Under the pieces are notes generated by a model. The model saw only the letters and a program-made list of their open reading frames with translations, had not been told where the DNA came from and ran no database searches. A DNA stretch of 64,000 nucleotides. It comes from Clostridium sp. TW13. GTDB lineage: Bacteria; Bacillota; Clostridia; Clostridiales; Clostridiaceae. The DNA lies in assembly GCF_024345225.1 (NCBI RefSeq), contig NZ_BROD01000001.1, positions 3,296,362 to 3,360,361 on the forward strand, written 5' to 3'. The position numbers and the translations under genes are program-made. Shown in pieces: positions 19,621-28,926 of this stretch; within the stretch, counting starts at the first letter, position 1; the number at the start of each line of letters is the position of its first letter.

Positions 19621-19881
19621 CTTTTGACCTCCCAGACATTGTCCTAATTCCCCGTGCAAATTTTACCTACTTTTAACACTTTAATAATTATATCACAAAC
19701 TGCATGCAAAATAAAAGTGAATTTAGTATAAATATTCGTTAGAAAGTTATTAACGCTTATTAGGCTTCTTCAAAAAATAACAAGTTCAAATATTCGTCAC
19801 ATATAAACTTATTGATTTTTTCAAGATGCCGCTACTCAAACCCACTCTATTTATATATATTATAATCCTTTTATAATTATT

Positions 19882-20643
19882 TTAAACTATATCTCCAGCT
19901 GAAGATTCATGCTTACATACATCTATATTAAACTTCATGTCATAATTTCTAAATTTTAGTATTCTTTCATAATCCTCTATATAATCTACTTCCGCCCAGA
20001 ACTTACCTGCTACATCTCTAACATAGATATCATTATCTTTGCTTAATTCATATAGAGCATTTTCCCACCATAAAGAATGTTGTTGTGCTTCTATCATATT
20101 ATCTAAACTACTCTTGAAGGTATCGATAAATTCTCTGCCAATCCTTGCTATACCAATGTACTCTCCTGAAACATCTTTTCCAGATAGCTCTTTTCCATAC
20201 TTTTTCAATATATTATCTTCATAATAGAACTTATAGTCTGCCTGTTCCTTTCTTGATGAATCTGAGAAAAGAACTGGGCTTACTTTTTCATTCAAGATAT
20301 CATCTAATAATGAATTTTCTATAAATACATCCCCATTCATTATAATTATGTCATCATCATTTTTTATAAATCTATCTGCAAACCATGCTGATGCTATACT
20401 ATTAGTTACATCAAAAAACGGATTATAAAAGAAAGAAACCTGATGTTCTCTCAATATTTCCCTTACAGCCTTTTGATTGTATCCAACTATAATACCAATC
20501 TCGTTAATTCCTGCTTTTCTAAGTTGTTTAACTGTGTGCTCTATTAAAGTCTCTCCACCAATATCCACAGTACATTTTGGTCTCCCTGATAAATATCTGC
20601 TTATTCTAGTACCTCTACCTGCTGCTAATATCAATGCTCTCAT
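19882..20643 (-). CDS. NTP-sugar-transferase-fold cytidylyltransferase (PntC/LicC-like)
   Basis: 253 residues. Nucleotidyltransferase signature ALILAAGRGTRISRYLSGRP then KCTVDIGGETLIEH at the N-terminus, NSIASAWFADRF, a metal-binding MNGDVFIEN near residue 100 and a C-terminal KFWAEVDYIEDYERI. This is the branch that activates phosphocholine or 2-aminoethylphosphonate with CTP. It follows the class V aminotransferase with a 1-bp gap, so the two are one unit. In Treponema, PntC is fused to such a transaminase, and this pair looks like a split version. No PEP mutase gene is present here, so the substrate may instead be an amino-alcohol phosphate. Confidence 0.82.
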   Translation of the reverse strand: MRALILAAGRGTRISRYLSGRPKCTVDIGGETLIEHTVKQLRKAGINEIGIIVGYNQKAVREILREHQVSFFYNPFFDVTNSIASAWFADRFIKNDDDIIIMNGDVFIENSLLDDILNEKVSPVLFSDSSRKEQADYKFYYEDNILKKYGKELSGKDVSGEYIGIARIGREFIDTFKSSLDNMIEAQQHSLWWENALYELSKDNDIYVRDVAGKFWAEVDYIEDYERILKFRNYDMKFNIDVCKHESSAGDIV

Positions 20644-20644
20644 A

Positions 20645-21742
20645 TTATAACATACCCCTTTTATACATATCTTTTAAAACTTCAATTAATTTATCGTTAT
20701 ACTCTATCTTTAAATCCCCTATATGACCCACTCTAAATAAAGTATCTCTAAGTTCTCCACCATTTGGACAAACAAATATGTTGCAATTATCTTTAATATA
20801 TTCAAATATATCATGAGCTCCCATCTTACCAAGTGGTTTTAATGGAGTCACTGCATTAGATAAATTTTCACTTACTATTTCAAATGGTAACTCTTTTATT
20901 TTATTTCTAAAATCTTCAGCTAATGCTCTACTTCTATTGATATAGGTCTCTACCCCTACTTCAGCTATATCTTTAAGTTTTGCATTTAATTGAATTAATA
21001 TACCTACTGCTGGAGTAAATGGAGTTTGTCCTCTCTCTCCATTTGATAGATAGCTCTTCAAATTAAAATACATGCTCTTTACATTATTCTCTTCTATTCT
21101 CTTTACTGCTCTTTCATTTACAACTATTATAGAAACTCCTGGTGGAAGGGCTATAGCCTTTTGAGATGCTATTATAGTGACATCTATATGACACTTATCC
21201 ATCTCATATTTATCAGCTATAAATGAGCTTATAGAGTCTACAATAAGGAATATATTTTGTTCCTTGCAAAATTCTCCTATCAACTCTAAATCATAAAGTA
21301 CTCCTGTAGATGTTTCATGAGCATTAACTAGGAATGCTGTAAATCCCTTATCTCTATATTGCTCTAAATGTTCCTTTGTTAGCTTATGACCACATTCAAG
21401 TCTAATTACTTCATGTGGTATCTCATGAATTTCACATAATTCTTCAAATCTATGTCCAAAACTACCACCATTAACTACTAATACCTTATCATCTTTACTT
21501 AATGTATTCATTACAGTAGCTTCCATAGCTCCTGTTCCTGAAGCTGTTAGGAATATGACCCTGGATTTCTCTTCTGTTTTTATTATTTCCTTTATTAATC
21601 TTTCACTTTCTAAAGTTATATAGGAAAATTCATCTGTTCTAAAATAAGGAATCTGCTGTTCCCCTATTTTTCTAATCTTATCATCCATCATCACAGGTCC
21701 AACCGTAAAATTCAAGTAATCCTTATGATCTAATTTTTCCAT
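20645..21742 (-). CDS. Class V PLP aminotransferase, 2-aminoethylphosphonate--pyruvate transaminase-like
   Basis: 365 residues, similar to PhnW and alanine-glyoxylate aminotransferases. N-terminal NFTVGPVMM, the cofactor region TASGTGAMEATVMN, NAHETSTGVLYD, DSISSF and the Schiff-base lysine in IIASQKAIALPPGVS are visible. The reaction would make or use a primary amine next to a phospho- or phosphono-group; reverse PhnW activity makes aminoethylphosphonate. It overlaps functionally and physically with the cytidylyltransferase gene downstream. Upstream lies the terminator of the UDP-galactopyranose mutase gene, so this pair has its own promoter. Confidence 0.85.
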   Translation of the reverse strand: MEKLDHKDYLNFTVGPVMMDDKIRKIGEQQIPYFRTDEFSYITLESERLIKEIIKTEEKSRVIFLTASGTGAMEATVMNTLSKDDKVLVVNGGSFGHRFEELCEIHEIPHEVIRLECGHKLTKEHLEQYRDKGFTAFLVNAHETSTGVLYDLELIGEFCKEQNIFLIVDSISSFIADKYEMDKCHIDVTIIASQKAIALPPGVSIIVVNERAVKRIEENNVKSMYFNLKSYLSNGERGQTPFTPAVGILIQLNAKLKDIAEVGVETYINRSRALAEDFRNKIKELPFEIVSENLSNAVTPLKPLGKMGAHDIFEYIKDNCNIFVCPNGGELRDTLFRVGHIGDLKIEYNDKLIEVLKDMYKRGML

Positions 21743-21825
21743 TTTTCCTCCCTATATAGTACTTTACCAAGCATTATTGATTAATTTCTTTCATCATTAA
21801 CTTCTATTTTATCACATAAAAAAAC

Positions 21826-21871
21826 AAAAAGTTTACAATGTATTAATTTGTATCGATATTGTAAACTTTTT
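21826..21871 (-). terminator. Terminator after the UDP-galactopyranose mutase gene
   Basis: Perfect 14-bp stem (21826-21839 with 21858-21871), 18-base loop, followed on the minus strand by GTTTTTTT. A strong intrinsic terminator. Confidence 0.88.
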
Positions 21872-21989
21872 GTAATATTTATTTTTTATTTCTTTTCACA
21901 TCTATTATCTATTGCTTTTTAAATCCTGAACGCATTAACTTCTGGCTAACTTTTATTGCCTCTATTTTCAATATTGAACTTATTAACGA

Positions 21990-23093
21990 TTAATAAAATT
22001 CATCTTTAACACATTTTAAAGCTTGCTCAATCACATTATGCATATCATAATATTTATACTCACCAAGTCTTCCTCCAAAAATAACTTTAGGTTCTTTACC
22101 TGCTAATTCTTTATAATTAGCATAAATTAAATTATTTTTATCATTATTAACAGGATAATATGGTTCATCCCCCTTGTTCCAATTCGCAGGATATTCTTTT
22201 GTAATAACTGTTTTAGGTTGAGTTCCATATTCAAAGTGTTTATGTTCTATTATTCGTGTATAAGGTATCTCATATTCAGTATAATTCACCACTGCATTGC
22301 CTTGATAATTTTCTTCATCTAGTATTTCATGCTCAAATCTTAAACTTCTATATTCTAGGGCACCAAACTTGTAATCATAAAATTCATCTATCATTCCTGT
22401 AAATATTATTTTATCAGCCATTGCTTCAAGTTCTGCTCTTTGCTTGAAGAAATCAGTTTCAATTTTAACTTCAATTCCATCCAGCATCTTTTCAATTATC
22501 TTAGTATAACCTCCTATAGGAATTCCCTGATACTTATCGTTGAAATAGTTATTATCGTAAGTAAATCTTACAGGAAGTCTATTTATTATAAATGCAGGAA
22601 GTTCTGTGGCTCTTTGCCCCCATTGCTTTTCTGTATATCCTTTTATAAGTTTCTCATAAATATCTTTACCTATAAGTTTTATTGCCTGCTCTTCAAGATT
22701 TTTAGGCGTCACTATATTGCTTTCAGCCATTTGTTCTGCAATTTTAGTCTTAGCTTCTTTTGGAGTTTTTACACCCCAAAGCTTATTAAAAGTGTTCATA
22801 TTAAATGGCAGATTATATAATTCATCTTTATAAATTGCAACTGGTGAATTTGTATACCTGTTAAATTCTGCAAATTGATTTATATAATCCCAAACTTCCT
22901 TATTGCTTGTATGAAATATATGTGCACCATATTCATGAACGTTGATTCCTTCTACCTCTTTGCAATAAATATTACCTGCTACATGATTTCTTTTGTCTAT
23001 TACTAAACACTTTTTCCCTACTTTTTTAGCTTCGTAAGCGAATATTGCTCCAAAAAGCCCGGCTCCAACTATTAAATAATCATACTCTTTCAT
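21990..23093 (-). CDS. glf: UDP-galactopyranose mutase
   Basis: FAD enzyme that converts UDP-galactopyranose to UDP-galactofuranose, used in surface polysaccharides. 367 residues, standard length. N-terminal FAD motif IVGAGLFGAIFAYEAKKVGK with the following DKRNHVAGN, YGAHIFHTSN, the conserved YTEKQWG, RLPVRFTYDNNYF, and the C-terminal GRLGEYKYYDM. GGAGAAG precedes the ATG. Its own terminator separates it from the downstream pair. Presence of galactofuranose in the envelope or exopolysaccharide is implied. Confidence 0.95.
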   Translation of the reverse strand: MKEYDYLIVGAGLFGAIFAYEAKKVGKKCLVIDKRNHVAGNIYCKEVEGINVHEYGAHIFHTSNKEVWDYINQFAEFNRYTNSPVAIYKDELYNLPFNMNTFNKLWGVKTPKEAKTKIAEQMAESNIVTPKNLEEQAIKLIGKDIYEKLIKGYTEKQWGQRATELPAFIINRLPVRFTYDNNYFNDKYQGIPIGGYTKIIEKMLDGIEVKIETDFFKQRAELEAMADKIIFTGMIDEFYDYKFGALEYRSLRFEHEILDEENYQGNAVVNYTEYEIPYTRIIEHKHFEYGTQPKTVITKEYPANWNKGDEPYYPVNNDKNNLIYANYKELAGKEPKVIFGGRLGEYKYYDMHNVIEQALKCVKDEFY

Positions 23094-23174
23094 AAGCTAC
23101 TTCTCCTATATAAAACTACTTTGTATACACCTAATGCTCTATTTTTAATAACTCTACTTTAAATATACTACATT

Positions 23175-23978
23175 TTATTTAAGCATAAATTTTTCAATAA
23201 CTTCTGCAACTCCATCATCTTCATTAGAAGCTGTTGTGTAATCTGCTATTTTCTTCACTTCAGGAAAGGCATTGCCCATTGCTACCCCAAGTCCTGCATA
23301 TTCTATCATATGTATATCATTTCCTGCATCTCCTACACATATAACCTCATCTCTTTTAATTCCAAGATGTTTTGCAAGCATTTCAACACCTGTACCTTTG
23401 TTAGCATATTTGCTTAAATATTCTGTGAAGAAAGGTGCGCTTCTTACCACTGTGTATTTTTCATAAACTTCTTGTGGCAATTTCTTTATAGCTTCATCTA
23501 GTATTTCTTCTTCATCAACTAACATTATTTTGACGATTTCTTCATCATCAGATACTATATTATAATCAATTTCTAGTACTGGTATACCATTGATTTTACC
23601 TTCATGCTCTGAATATGTACTCATTTTTGGAGTGATGCAGCCATCTTTTGAGAAAGCATGAATATTTACTCCTAGTTCCTTGCTTATATTATATAAATAG
23701 TGAAGATCTTTACCTGTTAATGTATTTCTTGAAATAACCTCTCTACTTTTTGCATGTTGAACAATTGCACCATTAAAACTTATTACATAATCTTCTTCAC
23801 TGGTCATTCCAAGTTCCTCAAGATATCTATTTATCCCCTCTATTGGTCTTCCTGAACATAACACCACATACTTCCCTTGACTTCTGGCATTTTCTATAGC
23901 TTTCTTTGTTCTCTCTGATACTATTTTATCCTCTGTTAATAATGTCCCATCCATATCTAATGCAATTAATTTGTACAT
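23175..23978 (-). CDS. Cof-type HAD-superfamily phosphatase
   Basis: 267 residues. Motif I LDMDGTLLT at 7-15 with the nucleophile Asp, motif II CSGRP, and motif III/IV GDAGNDIHMIEYAGLGVAMG, with a C2B cap in between. Such enzymes (YidA, YwpJ, BT4131-like) dephosphorylate sugar phosphates and similar metabolites in the cytoplasm; the substrate cannot be told. Downstream of glf by strand order reversed (it is transcribed first), with 81 bp between the two genes, so co-transcription is possible. Confidence 0.9.
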   Translation of the reverse strand: MYKLIALDMDGTLLTEDKIVSERTKKAIENARSQGKYVVLCSGRPIEGINRYLEELGMTSEEDYVISFNGAIVQHAKSREVISRNTLTGKDLHYLYNISKELGVNIHAFSKDGCITPKMSTYSEHEGKINGIPVLEIDYNIVSDDEEIVKIMLVDEEEILDEAIKKLPQEVYEKYTVVRSAPFFTEYLSKYANKGTGVEMLAKHLGIKRDEVICVGDAGNDIHMIEYAGLGVAMGNAFPEVKKIADYTTASNEDDGVAEVIEKFMLK

Positions 23979-24278
23979 CTAAATTTCCTCCAATTCGACT
24001 ATATTTTCATTTACTTCTGTTTAACTGCTATATTCAATTCTAATTAGTTTACTAAATGTGAATTCTAATTTACTTGCTAAGTATAAGTTGTATACAATTT
24101 ATGAATATTATTATTTTATAAATAAAGCATATAAGTTAATGTCTATTATATAAGTCTATATTAACATTTTTCTTGAATTTATGAAAACTTATATTACAAA
24201 AATCCATAAAAATATACGCTTCCTCATCATTAGTTTTTTGCATTAAGGACATTATATATTTGTTCTTATTAGTCTCCA

Positions 24279-24383
24279 TGTAGAACTATTCCACTTAAAT
24301 GTTGGTAGAAATTTGTCTGATTCAGTAAGCTTGTCTATTGACTCTTTTCGTCATTATTCTACCAACTTTTAGATGGAATAACC
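24279..24383. repeat. Copy A of an interspersed hairpin repeat
   Basis: About 105 bp. The ends form an imperfect 24-bp inverted repeat: TATTCCACTTAAATGTTGG at the left and its near-complement CCAACTTTTAGATGGAATA at the right, with about three mismatches. Two further copies are at 38494-38600 and 54029-54115, all in the same orientation and all between genes. No reading frame inside, so it resembles a MITE or REP-like element. Confidence 0.85.
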
Positions 24384-24464
24384 ACACACACATCTATTTA
24401 AACACTTATATTCATCTCATGCCAATCATTCACAAACTTATATAAAAAAGATTTATTTGTTTTT

Positions 24465-24590
24465 ATCCGATAGCTAGCATCCGTAACACTCCAACTTGTT
24501 TAAGTTGGAGATAACGGCTGCACGCTCCTGGATAAGTTCAGCTAAGATTCAGATGGGGATCAACCCCCACCTGAATCAAGTTTCACTTGA
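24465..24590 (+). ncRNA. Orphan IS200/IS605-type right end, omega-RNA-like structure
   Basis: Reading the plus strand, nested stems are visible. A 9-bp perfect hairpin CTCCAACTT/AAGTTGGAG (24489-24510) sits inside CCGT/ACGG (24481-24484 with 24514-24517) and TAGCT/AGCTA (24471-24475 with 24540-24544). Then CTAA is followed by a long hairpin 24546-24577 (GATTCAG...CTGAATC, one mismatch) and TCAAG. This order, with CTAA before a terminal GC-rich hairpin and a TCAA-type end, is what TnpB-linked right ends and their guide RNAs look like. No tnpA or tnpB is nearby. Assignment rests on remembered pattern, so an unrelated structured RNA is possible. Confidence 0.55.
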
Positions 24591-24604
24591 TATTGCTTAA
24601 CATA

Positions 24605-24638
24605 AGAGGTATATACTCTTAGTAGAATATATACCTCT
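24605..24638 (-). terminator. Hairpin after chemoreceptor gene
   Basis: Perfect 11-bp stem AGAGGTATATA/TATATACCTCT with a 12-base loop, 23 bp past the receptor stop. The T tract behind it is weak. Confidence 0.55.
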
Positions 24639-24660
24639 GAAATCTCTCAAAATGTATTTG

Positions 24661-26787
24661 TTAAAATTTTATTTTATCCATAATCTCAATTAAGTTAGTA
24701 GATTGTGAATTGAATCTTTCCGCTAATTCTCTAACTTTACTTATATCTCTTGCCTCTTGCTGAATTAATGCAGCAACTTCTTCAGTTGAAGCTGTATTTT
24801 CCTCAGAGATAGACGCTATACTTTCAACTGCTACAGTCAATATATCCTTAGTCGATTCTACATTTTTAACTGAATTTAAAGCTATTTCTATAGTACTTGC
24901 AACTTCATTAAAGGAATCAGCCACAGCATTAAAAGATTTAATACTATACTGAACTTGCTCTTTCTCCTTTTCAAAAATCTTCATAGCATTATCAGAGATA
25001 TCCATAGATTGATTAATCTTTCCGTTTACTTCTTTTATAATACTTTCAATCTCTTTAGATGAATTATAAGATTGCTCTGCCAACTTTTTAATTTGATTTG
25101 CAACCACTGAAAATCCTCTTCCTGCTTCCCCAGCTCTAGCAGCTTCTATAGATGCATTAAGAGCAAGGAGATTAGTTTCATTTGCAATTGCATTTATATC
25201 TTTTAAAATTCCTAAAATCAACTTGGTACTACCATTTAAGTTGCTTATTGTGTTTGCTACCTTTTCCATTGCTTCTGCATTATCAGAAGATGTCTTTCTT
25301 AATTCATCTATTTCTTGTGAACTTACATTTATCTGCTCTATTGTATTTTCTTTTGCAGTAGATACCTTATTTAATAATTCAATGGCAGATGATATCTCTT
25401 CATTAATATCATTAGAAATACCTGCACAATTCATAGTATCTGATGCTTGCTTACTGGAACCATCAGATATATCACTTATATTGGCAACTACAAGTTCTGA
25501 TTTTTCATTAATTTGTTTAGTAAAGTCTAACAGTTCTTTTGCACCAGAACTTGATTCTTCTGCTAAATTAGCTGTAGCTACAAATACATCTTTCAAACTA
25601 TGTGTCATATTATTAAAATTATCTGATAGAGTGTTTAATTCCTTAATTGAATATTTTTGATTATTGTCTGTTGAGAAATCACCTGAAGCTAAATTCTTCG
25701 TTTTTTCAATAAAGTTTTTAATTGGATTTGATACCTGCAATGAAACTATAGTTGATACTAACATACAAACTATAAGAGTTAAAATTAATACTATTATAGA
25801 AAACTTACCTATGCTAAAAGCTGAACTAAGTATGCTACTGTTTGGTATCATTGCTATGTAAGTCCATCCATTTGAATCAAGAGCTGAATATATTATATAA
25901 TGTTTTTTTCCAGATACATCTGTATAAAAGTCTCCACTCTTTCCTAAAGATATCTTAGAAATAAAGTCTGTTTTAAACTCATCTCCAACAGCATAACTTC
26001 CAGTACTACTAATAACTTTCTTATTAGAATCTATTATCACAATTTTAGAATCTTTACCTATATCCATATTCTTTAAGGATTTATCAAAAATATCATCTGC
26101 TACGTGTATTTTCAACACTCCCATTGGAGTTTTATTATCAGCATTGTACGCCTGTCTAATATAGCACAAACTTTTCTTACCATTTTCATCAAATATCCTC
26201 CAAGAGCCATCACTAGGATCTTGCATTGCCTTTGTGTACCAATCTTCTTTTTGCACTTTAACTGCAAGATCTTTTTGAGCATTATATGCATCCACTTCAG
26301 TACTCACTACTCCAGTTGCAGTATAAAGTTCAATCGAACCTATTAATGTTTTATCTGTTCCTAAGAAACTAGTTATAACAGTCTTAGCTTGTTGATATCT
26401 TTTTACTCTATCATTTTCATCCTGATAACTGATTGCTACGTTATTAGTTATCTCAGGATTACTCATAATTTGATAAGCAGTTTGCATTACTGTTTCATTG
26501 ACTAGTTCTACATAATTTTTATTTTGAGTTAAAGTTTCATCTGTAGATTTTTTAAAATCTGCCGTTGTATTTTTATCTACTACAACAAAATTTAGTGCTG
26601 TCATTACAACCATTGCACATAATATAACTAGAGAAAAAGTAAGAACTAATTTTCTTAATAAACTATGCTTTGTTTTTAAATCAGATAATACTCTATTTTT
26701 CCCATGTTTCTTAGTTTCACGTCTAAAATGTTTCTTTGATTTTTTGTCATCCTTTAACTTCTTTTCTAATTTTGATTTATTAGCCAT
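24661..26787 (-). CDS. Methyl-accepting chemotaxis protein with dCache sensor
   Basis: 708 residues. Very basic N-terminus (residues 1-40), first membrane segment about 46-68, extracellular double-Cache-like sensor about 75-325 ([48 protein letters not shown]), second membrane segment about 328-350, HAMP, then a long coiled-coil signalling domain whose tip reads [20 protein letters not shown] followed by [20 protein letters not shown]. It passes ligand binding to CheA/CheW. dCache domains of this type bind small molecules. It lies directly downstream of the maltodextrin enzymes and might sense sugars, but no ligand can be assigned. Confidence 0.93.
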   Translation of the reverse strand: MANKSKLEKKLKDDKKSKKHFRRETKKHGKNRVLSDLKTKHSLLRKLVLTFSLVILCAMVVMTALNFVVVDKNTTADFKKSTDETLTQNKNYVELVNETVMQTAYQIMSNPEITNNVAISYQDENDRVKRYQQAKTVITSFLGTDKTLIGSIELYTATGVVSTEVDAYNAQKDLAVKVQKEDWYTKAMQDPSDGSWRIFDENGKKSLCYIRQAYNADNKTPMGVLKIHVADDIFDKSLKNMDIGKDSKIVIIDSNKKVISSTGSYAVGDEFKTDFISKISLGKSGDFYTDVSGKKHYIIYSALDSNGWTYIAMIPNSSILSSAFSIGKFSIIVLILTLIVCMLVSTIVSLQVSNPIKNFIEKTKNLASGDFSTDNNQKYSIKELNTLSDNFNNMTHSLKDVFVATANLAEESSSGAKELLDFTKQINEKSELVVANISDISDGSSKQASDTMNCAGISNDINEEISSAIELLNKVSTAKENTIEQINVSSQEIDELRKTSSDNAEAMEKVANTISNLNGSTKLILGILKDINAIANETNLLALNASIEAARAGEAGRGFSVVANQIKKLAEQSYNSSKEIESIIKEVNGKINQSMDISDNAMKIFEKEKEQVQYSIKSFNAVADSFNEVASTIEIALNSVKNVESTKDILTVAVESIASISEENTASTEEVAALIQQEARDISKVRELAERFNSQSTNLIEIMDKIKF

Positions 26788-26852
26788 AATACCACTTCAC
26801 TCTCCCATTATGATTTAGTAGAAACCACCAAAATCCAACTATGTAGATATAT

Positions 26853-26878
26853 TGGACTCCATTAATTAATGGAGTCCA
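26853..26878. terminator. 26-bp perfect inverted repeat between GH13 gene and chemoreceptor
   Basis: TGGACTCC, a 10-base AT-rich centre (itself self-complementary), then GGAGTCCA: a complete palindrome 33 bp after the GH13_20 stop. There is no T tract on either side, so it may be a weak terminator, an RNA-processing hairpin or a protein site. Confidence 0.5.
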
Positions 26879-26910
26879 TATATGCTAAAATACACTTTAA
26901 AACAATTGTT

Positions 26911-28782
26911 TTATTTTAAATTAACCTTAATTAACAAACTTTCTTTAGGCTCTATGCTTAAAACTAATATATTATTGCTTACTTCATAAGCTAGCTCTTT
27001 TTTATTTAATATATCTACTTTACAAATTTCACCTATAGCCTCTAATTCTAGATTAATTTCTGTTTTTTCGTTTTCTTGTGAGTTCACAAATATAATAGCT
27101 TCCTCATCATTAAATCTACAATAAGAAGTTTTCTTCCCTTCATCTATTAAAAATTTAAAGCTTCCATCTATAAGAACCTTTTCTTGTTTTCTAAGAGAAA
27201 TCATTGATTTGTATAGCGAAATTATATCCTTATCCCATTTTTCCTCATGCCATTCCATTGGATAACGACATCCTTGTCCAACATTTGTATGACCATCTAA
27301 CATAACTTCATCCCCATAATATACACAAGGAGCTCCTCTAAAAGTAAACAACATCATTATCGCAGCCTTAACATCTTCTTTTTCTACATATGGAGAATTA
27401 TGAAGCCTGTGTAAATCATGACTGCTTAATAAATTAAGTTGTAAAGTCTGAAGTTGATATGGTAACTTGCCGTAATGTCTAGACACCTCTTCCTCAAGTA
27501 TCCTTCCATCTCCTGTGGTCATCTTTAAGCCTCCAACCTTCCAACTTAAAAACTTATCCATTTCACCTAAATATCTTCTAACTGGTCTCATGAAACCAAA
27601 ATAGTTCATAGTTCCATCCCACATATCTCCTTGAAGATACTCGCTACAGTCTGTCCAGTGCTCTGCAACAATATAAGCTTCATCATTTACAGATTTAATT
27701 GACTTTCTAACATCTCTCCAAATTTCTTTATCCATCTTAACCTTGTGCATCTTCCCTACATTATGTCCCACATCAAGTCTCCATCCATCTATATTATAAG
27801 GTGGCTTTAACCAATGCTTTAAGACGCTATCTTCATCTTTATAAATAACATTTTGTACTTCTTCATTTGTATAATTTAATACTGGTAATGATCTCACTCC
27901 ATTCCAATATTCAAAATCTCCATCTTCCTTTTCGTAATAATACTCTGGTTTTTCCTTGAACCAAGCATTAGTGTTTCCTGTATGATTTATTGATATATCT
28001 ACGATAACCTTGATACCATTCTCATGTAACTTCTTAACTAAGCTCTGTAAAGCTTCATTACCTCCAAAATGTTTATCAACATTAAAGTAATCCTTACAAT
28101 CATACTTATGGTTTGATACTGAATCAAAAATAGGATTTAAATATAGTGCAGTTACACCTAATTCTTTTAAATACTGTATCTTTTGTTCTACTCCTTGTAA
28201 ATCACCACCATAAAAATCTAGACATCCATATTGTTCATATTCCCCAGGTGCTTGTCCCCATGGAATATGCTTTGAGTCAAAACCGTCATTGCTATACTCA
28301 TTATCTTTTACATCACTCTCTAGATCCCCATTAAAAAATCTATCTACAAATATTTGATAGAACACAGCCTCTTTTACCCACTCTGATGTTTGAAAATCTG
28401 CTATGATTCTAAAATCATAATCCTCTGTTATGATATACTCTGTCAATCCAAGTTGATTATAAAAATAAGTTTTGTCTTCTGTTATTATAATAAAATGATA
28501 GTTTAATGTTGGTATATCTAATTTCACACTAACTTTATAGTATTGAAACTTACCTTCACTTTCTTCTTTTACTAACTCCATCAAGTTTAAAGTTTCTTCT
28601 CCATTTCTTAAATATCTAATATATACCTTTTCGATAGGAGAACCTTTTAACATTCTTATTTTAATTTCTACTATATCACCATACTTTGGGTTTTGATTAT
28701 TGACAAACATATTAGTTCCATCGGAAAAAATACTATTTGTCCATTGAGTATTATCTGCTTTATTAACTATTGTTGTTTCCAT
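26911..28782 (-). CDS. Intracellular GH13_20 alpha-glycosidase (neopullulanase/cyclomaltodextrinase-like)
   Basis: 623 residues, no signal peptide, so cytoplasmic. An N-terminal CBM34-like sandwich (about 20-125) precedes the TIM barrel (from about 133, WVKEAVFYQIFVDRFFNGD). Catalytic residues: nucleophile Asp337 in DGWRLDVGH, acid/base Glu374 in VAEHWTD, stabiliser Asp456 in SSHDLHR, with INHTGN as region I. A C-terminal sandwich ends the protein. It would split maltodextrins, cyclodextrins or pullulan fragments taken up by the cell. It lies 144 bp after the lipoprotein amylase gene, lacks the shared amylase promoter, and is probably read from that upstream gene. Confidence 0.92.
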   Translation of the reverse strand: METTIVNKADNTQWTNSIFSDGTNMFVNNQNPKYGDIVEIKIRMLKGSPIEKVYIRYLRNGEETLNLMELVKEESEGKFQYYKVSVKLDIPTLNYHFIIITEDKTYFYNQLGLTEYIITEDYDFRIIADFQTSEWVKEAVFYQIFVDRFFNGDLESDVKDNEYSNDGFDSKHIPWGQAPGEYEQYGCLDFYGGDLQGVEQKIQYLKELGVTALYLNPIFDSVSNHKYDCKDYFNVDKHFGGNEALQSLVKKLHENGIKVIVDISINHTGNTNAWFKEKPEYYYEKEDGDFEYWNGVRSLPVLNYTNEEVQNVIYKDEDSVLKHWLKPPYNIDGWRLDVGHNVGKMHKVKMDKEIWRDVRKSIKSVNDEAYIVAEHWTDCSEYLQGDMWDGTMNYFGFMRPVRRYLGEMDKFLSWKVGGLKMTTGDGRILEEEVSRHYGKLPYQLQTLQLNLLSSHDLHRLHNSPYVEKEDVKAAIMMLFTFRGAPCVYYGDEVMLDGHTNVGQGCRYPMEWHEEKWDKDIISLYKSMISLRKQEKVLIDGSFKFLIDEGKKTSYCRFNDEEAIIFVNSQENEKTEINLELEAIGEICKVDILNKKELAYEVSNNILVLSIEPKESLLIKVNLK

Positions 28783-28926
28783 ATATATATCTCCTTAATT
28801 TAAATAAAATTTTTTTTGCAAATATCAATTAAACATTTAACCACCTATAGACTTAGATTTTAGGTACATTAATGTTATATTGTTTTAATTTTATATTAAG
28901 CATCTTCTGCTCAAATTTAGTAATAT

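Noticed and set aside
19222-21742. Complete phosphonate biosynthesis cluster
   Set aside because: No PEP mutase, decarboxylase or phosphonate-specific transferase is present in the window.
22440-22820. 126-codon plus-strand frame inside the UDP-galactopyranose mutase gene
   Set aside because: It lies wholly within a well-recognised gene on the other strand, has no ribosome site and has Phe/Ile-rich composition typical of an antisense shadow.
24465-24590. c-di-GMP, T-box or cobalamin riboswitch
   Set aside because: None of the conserved cores I know is present, and the element is not positioned as a leader of a gene on its strand.
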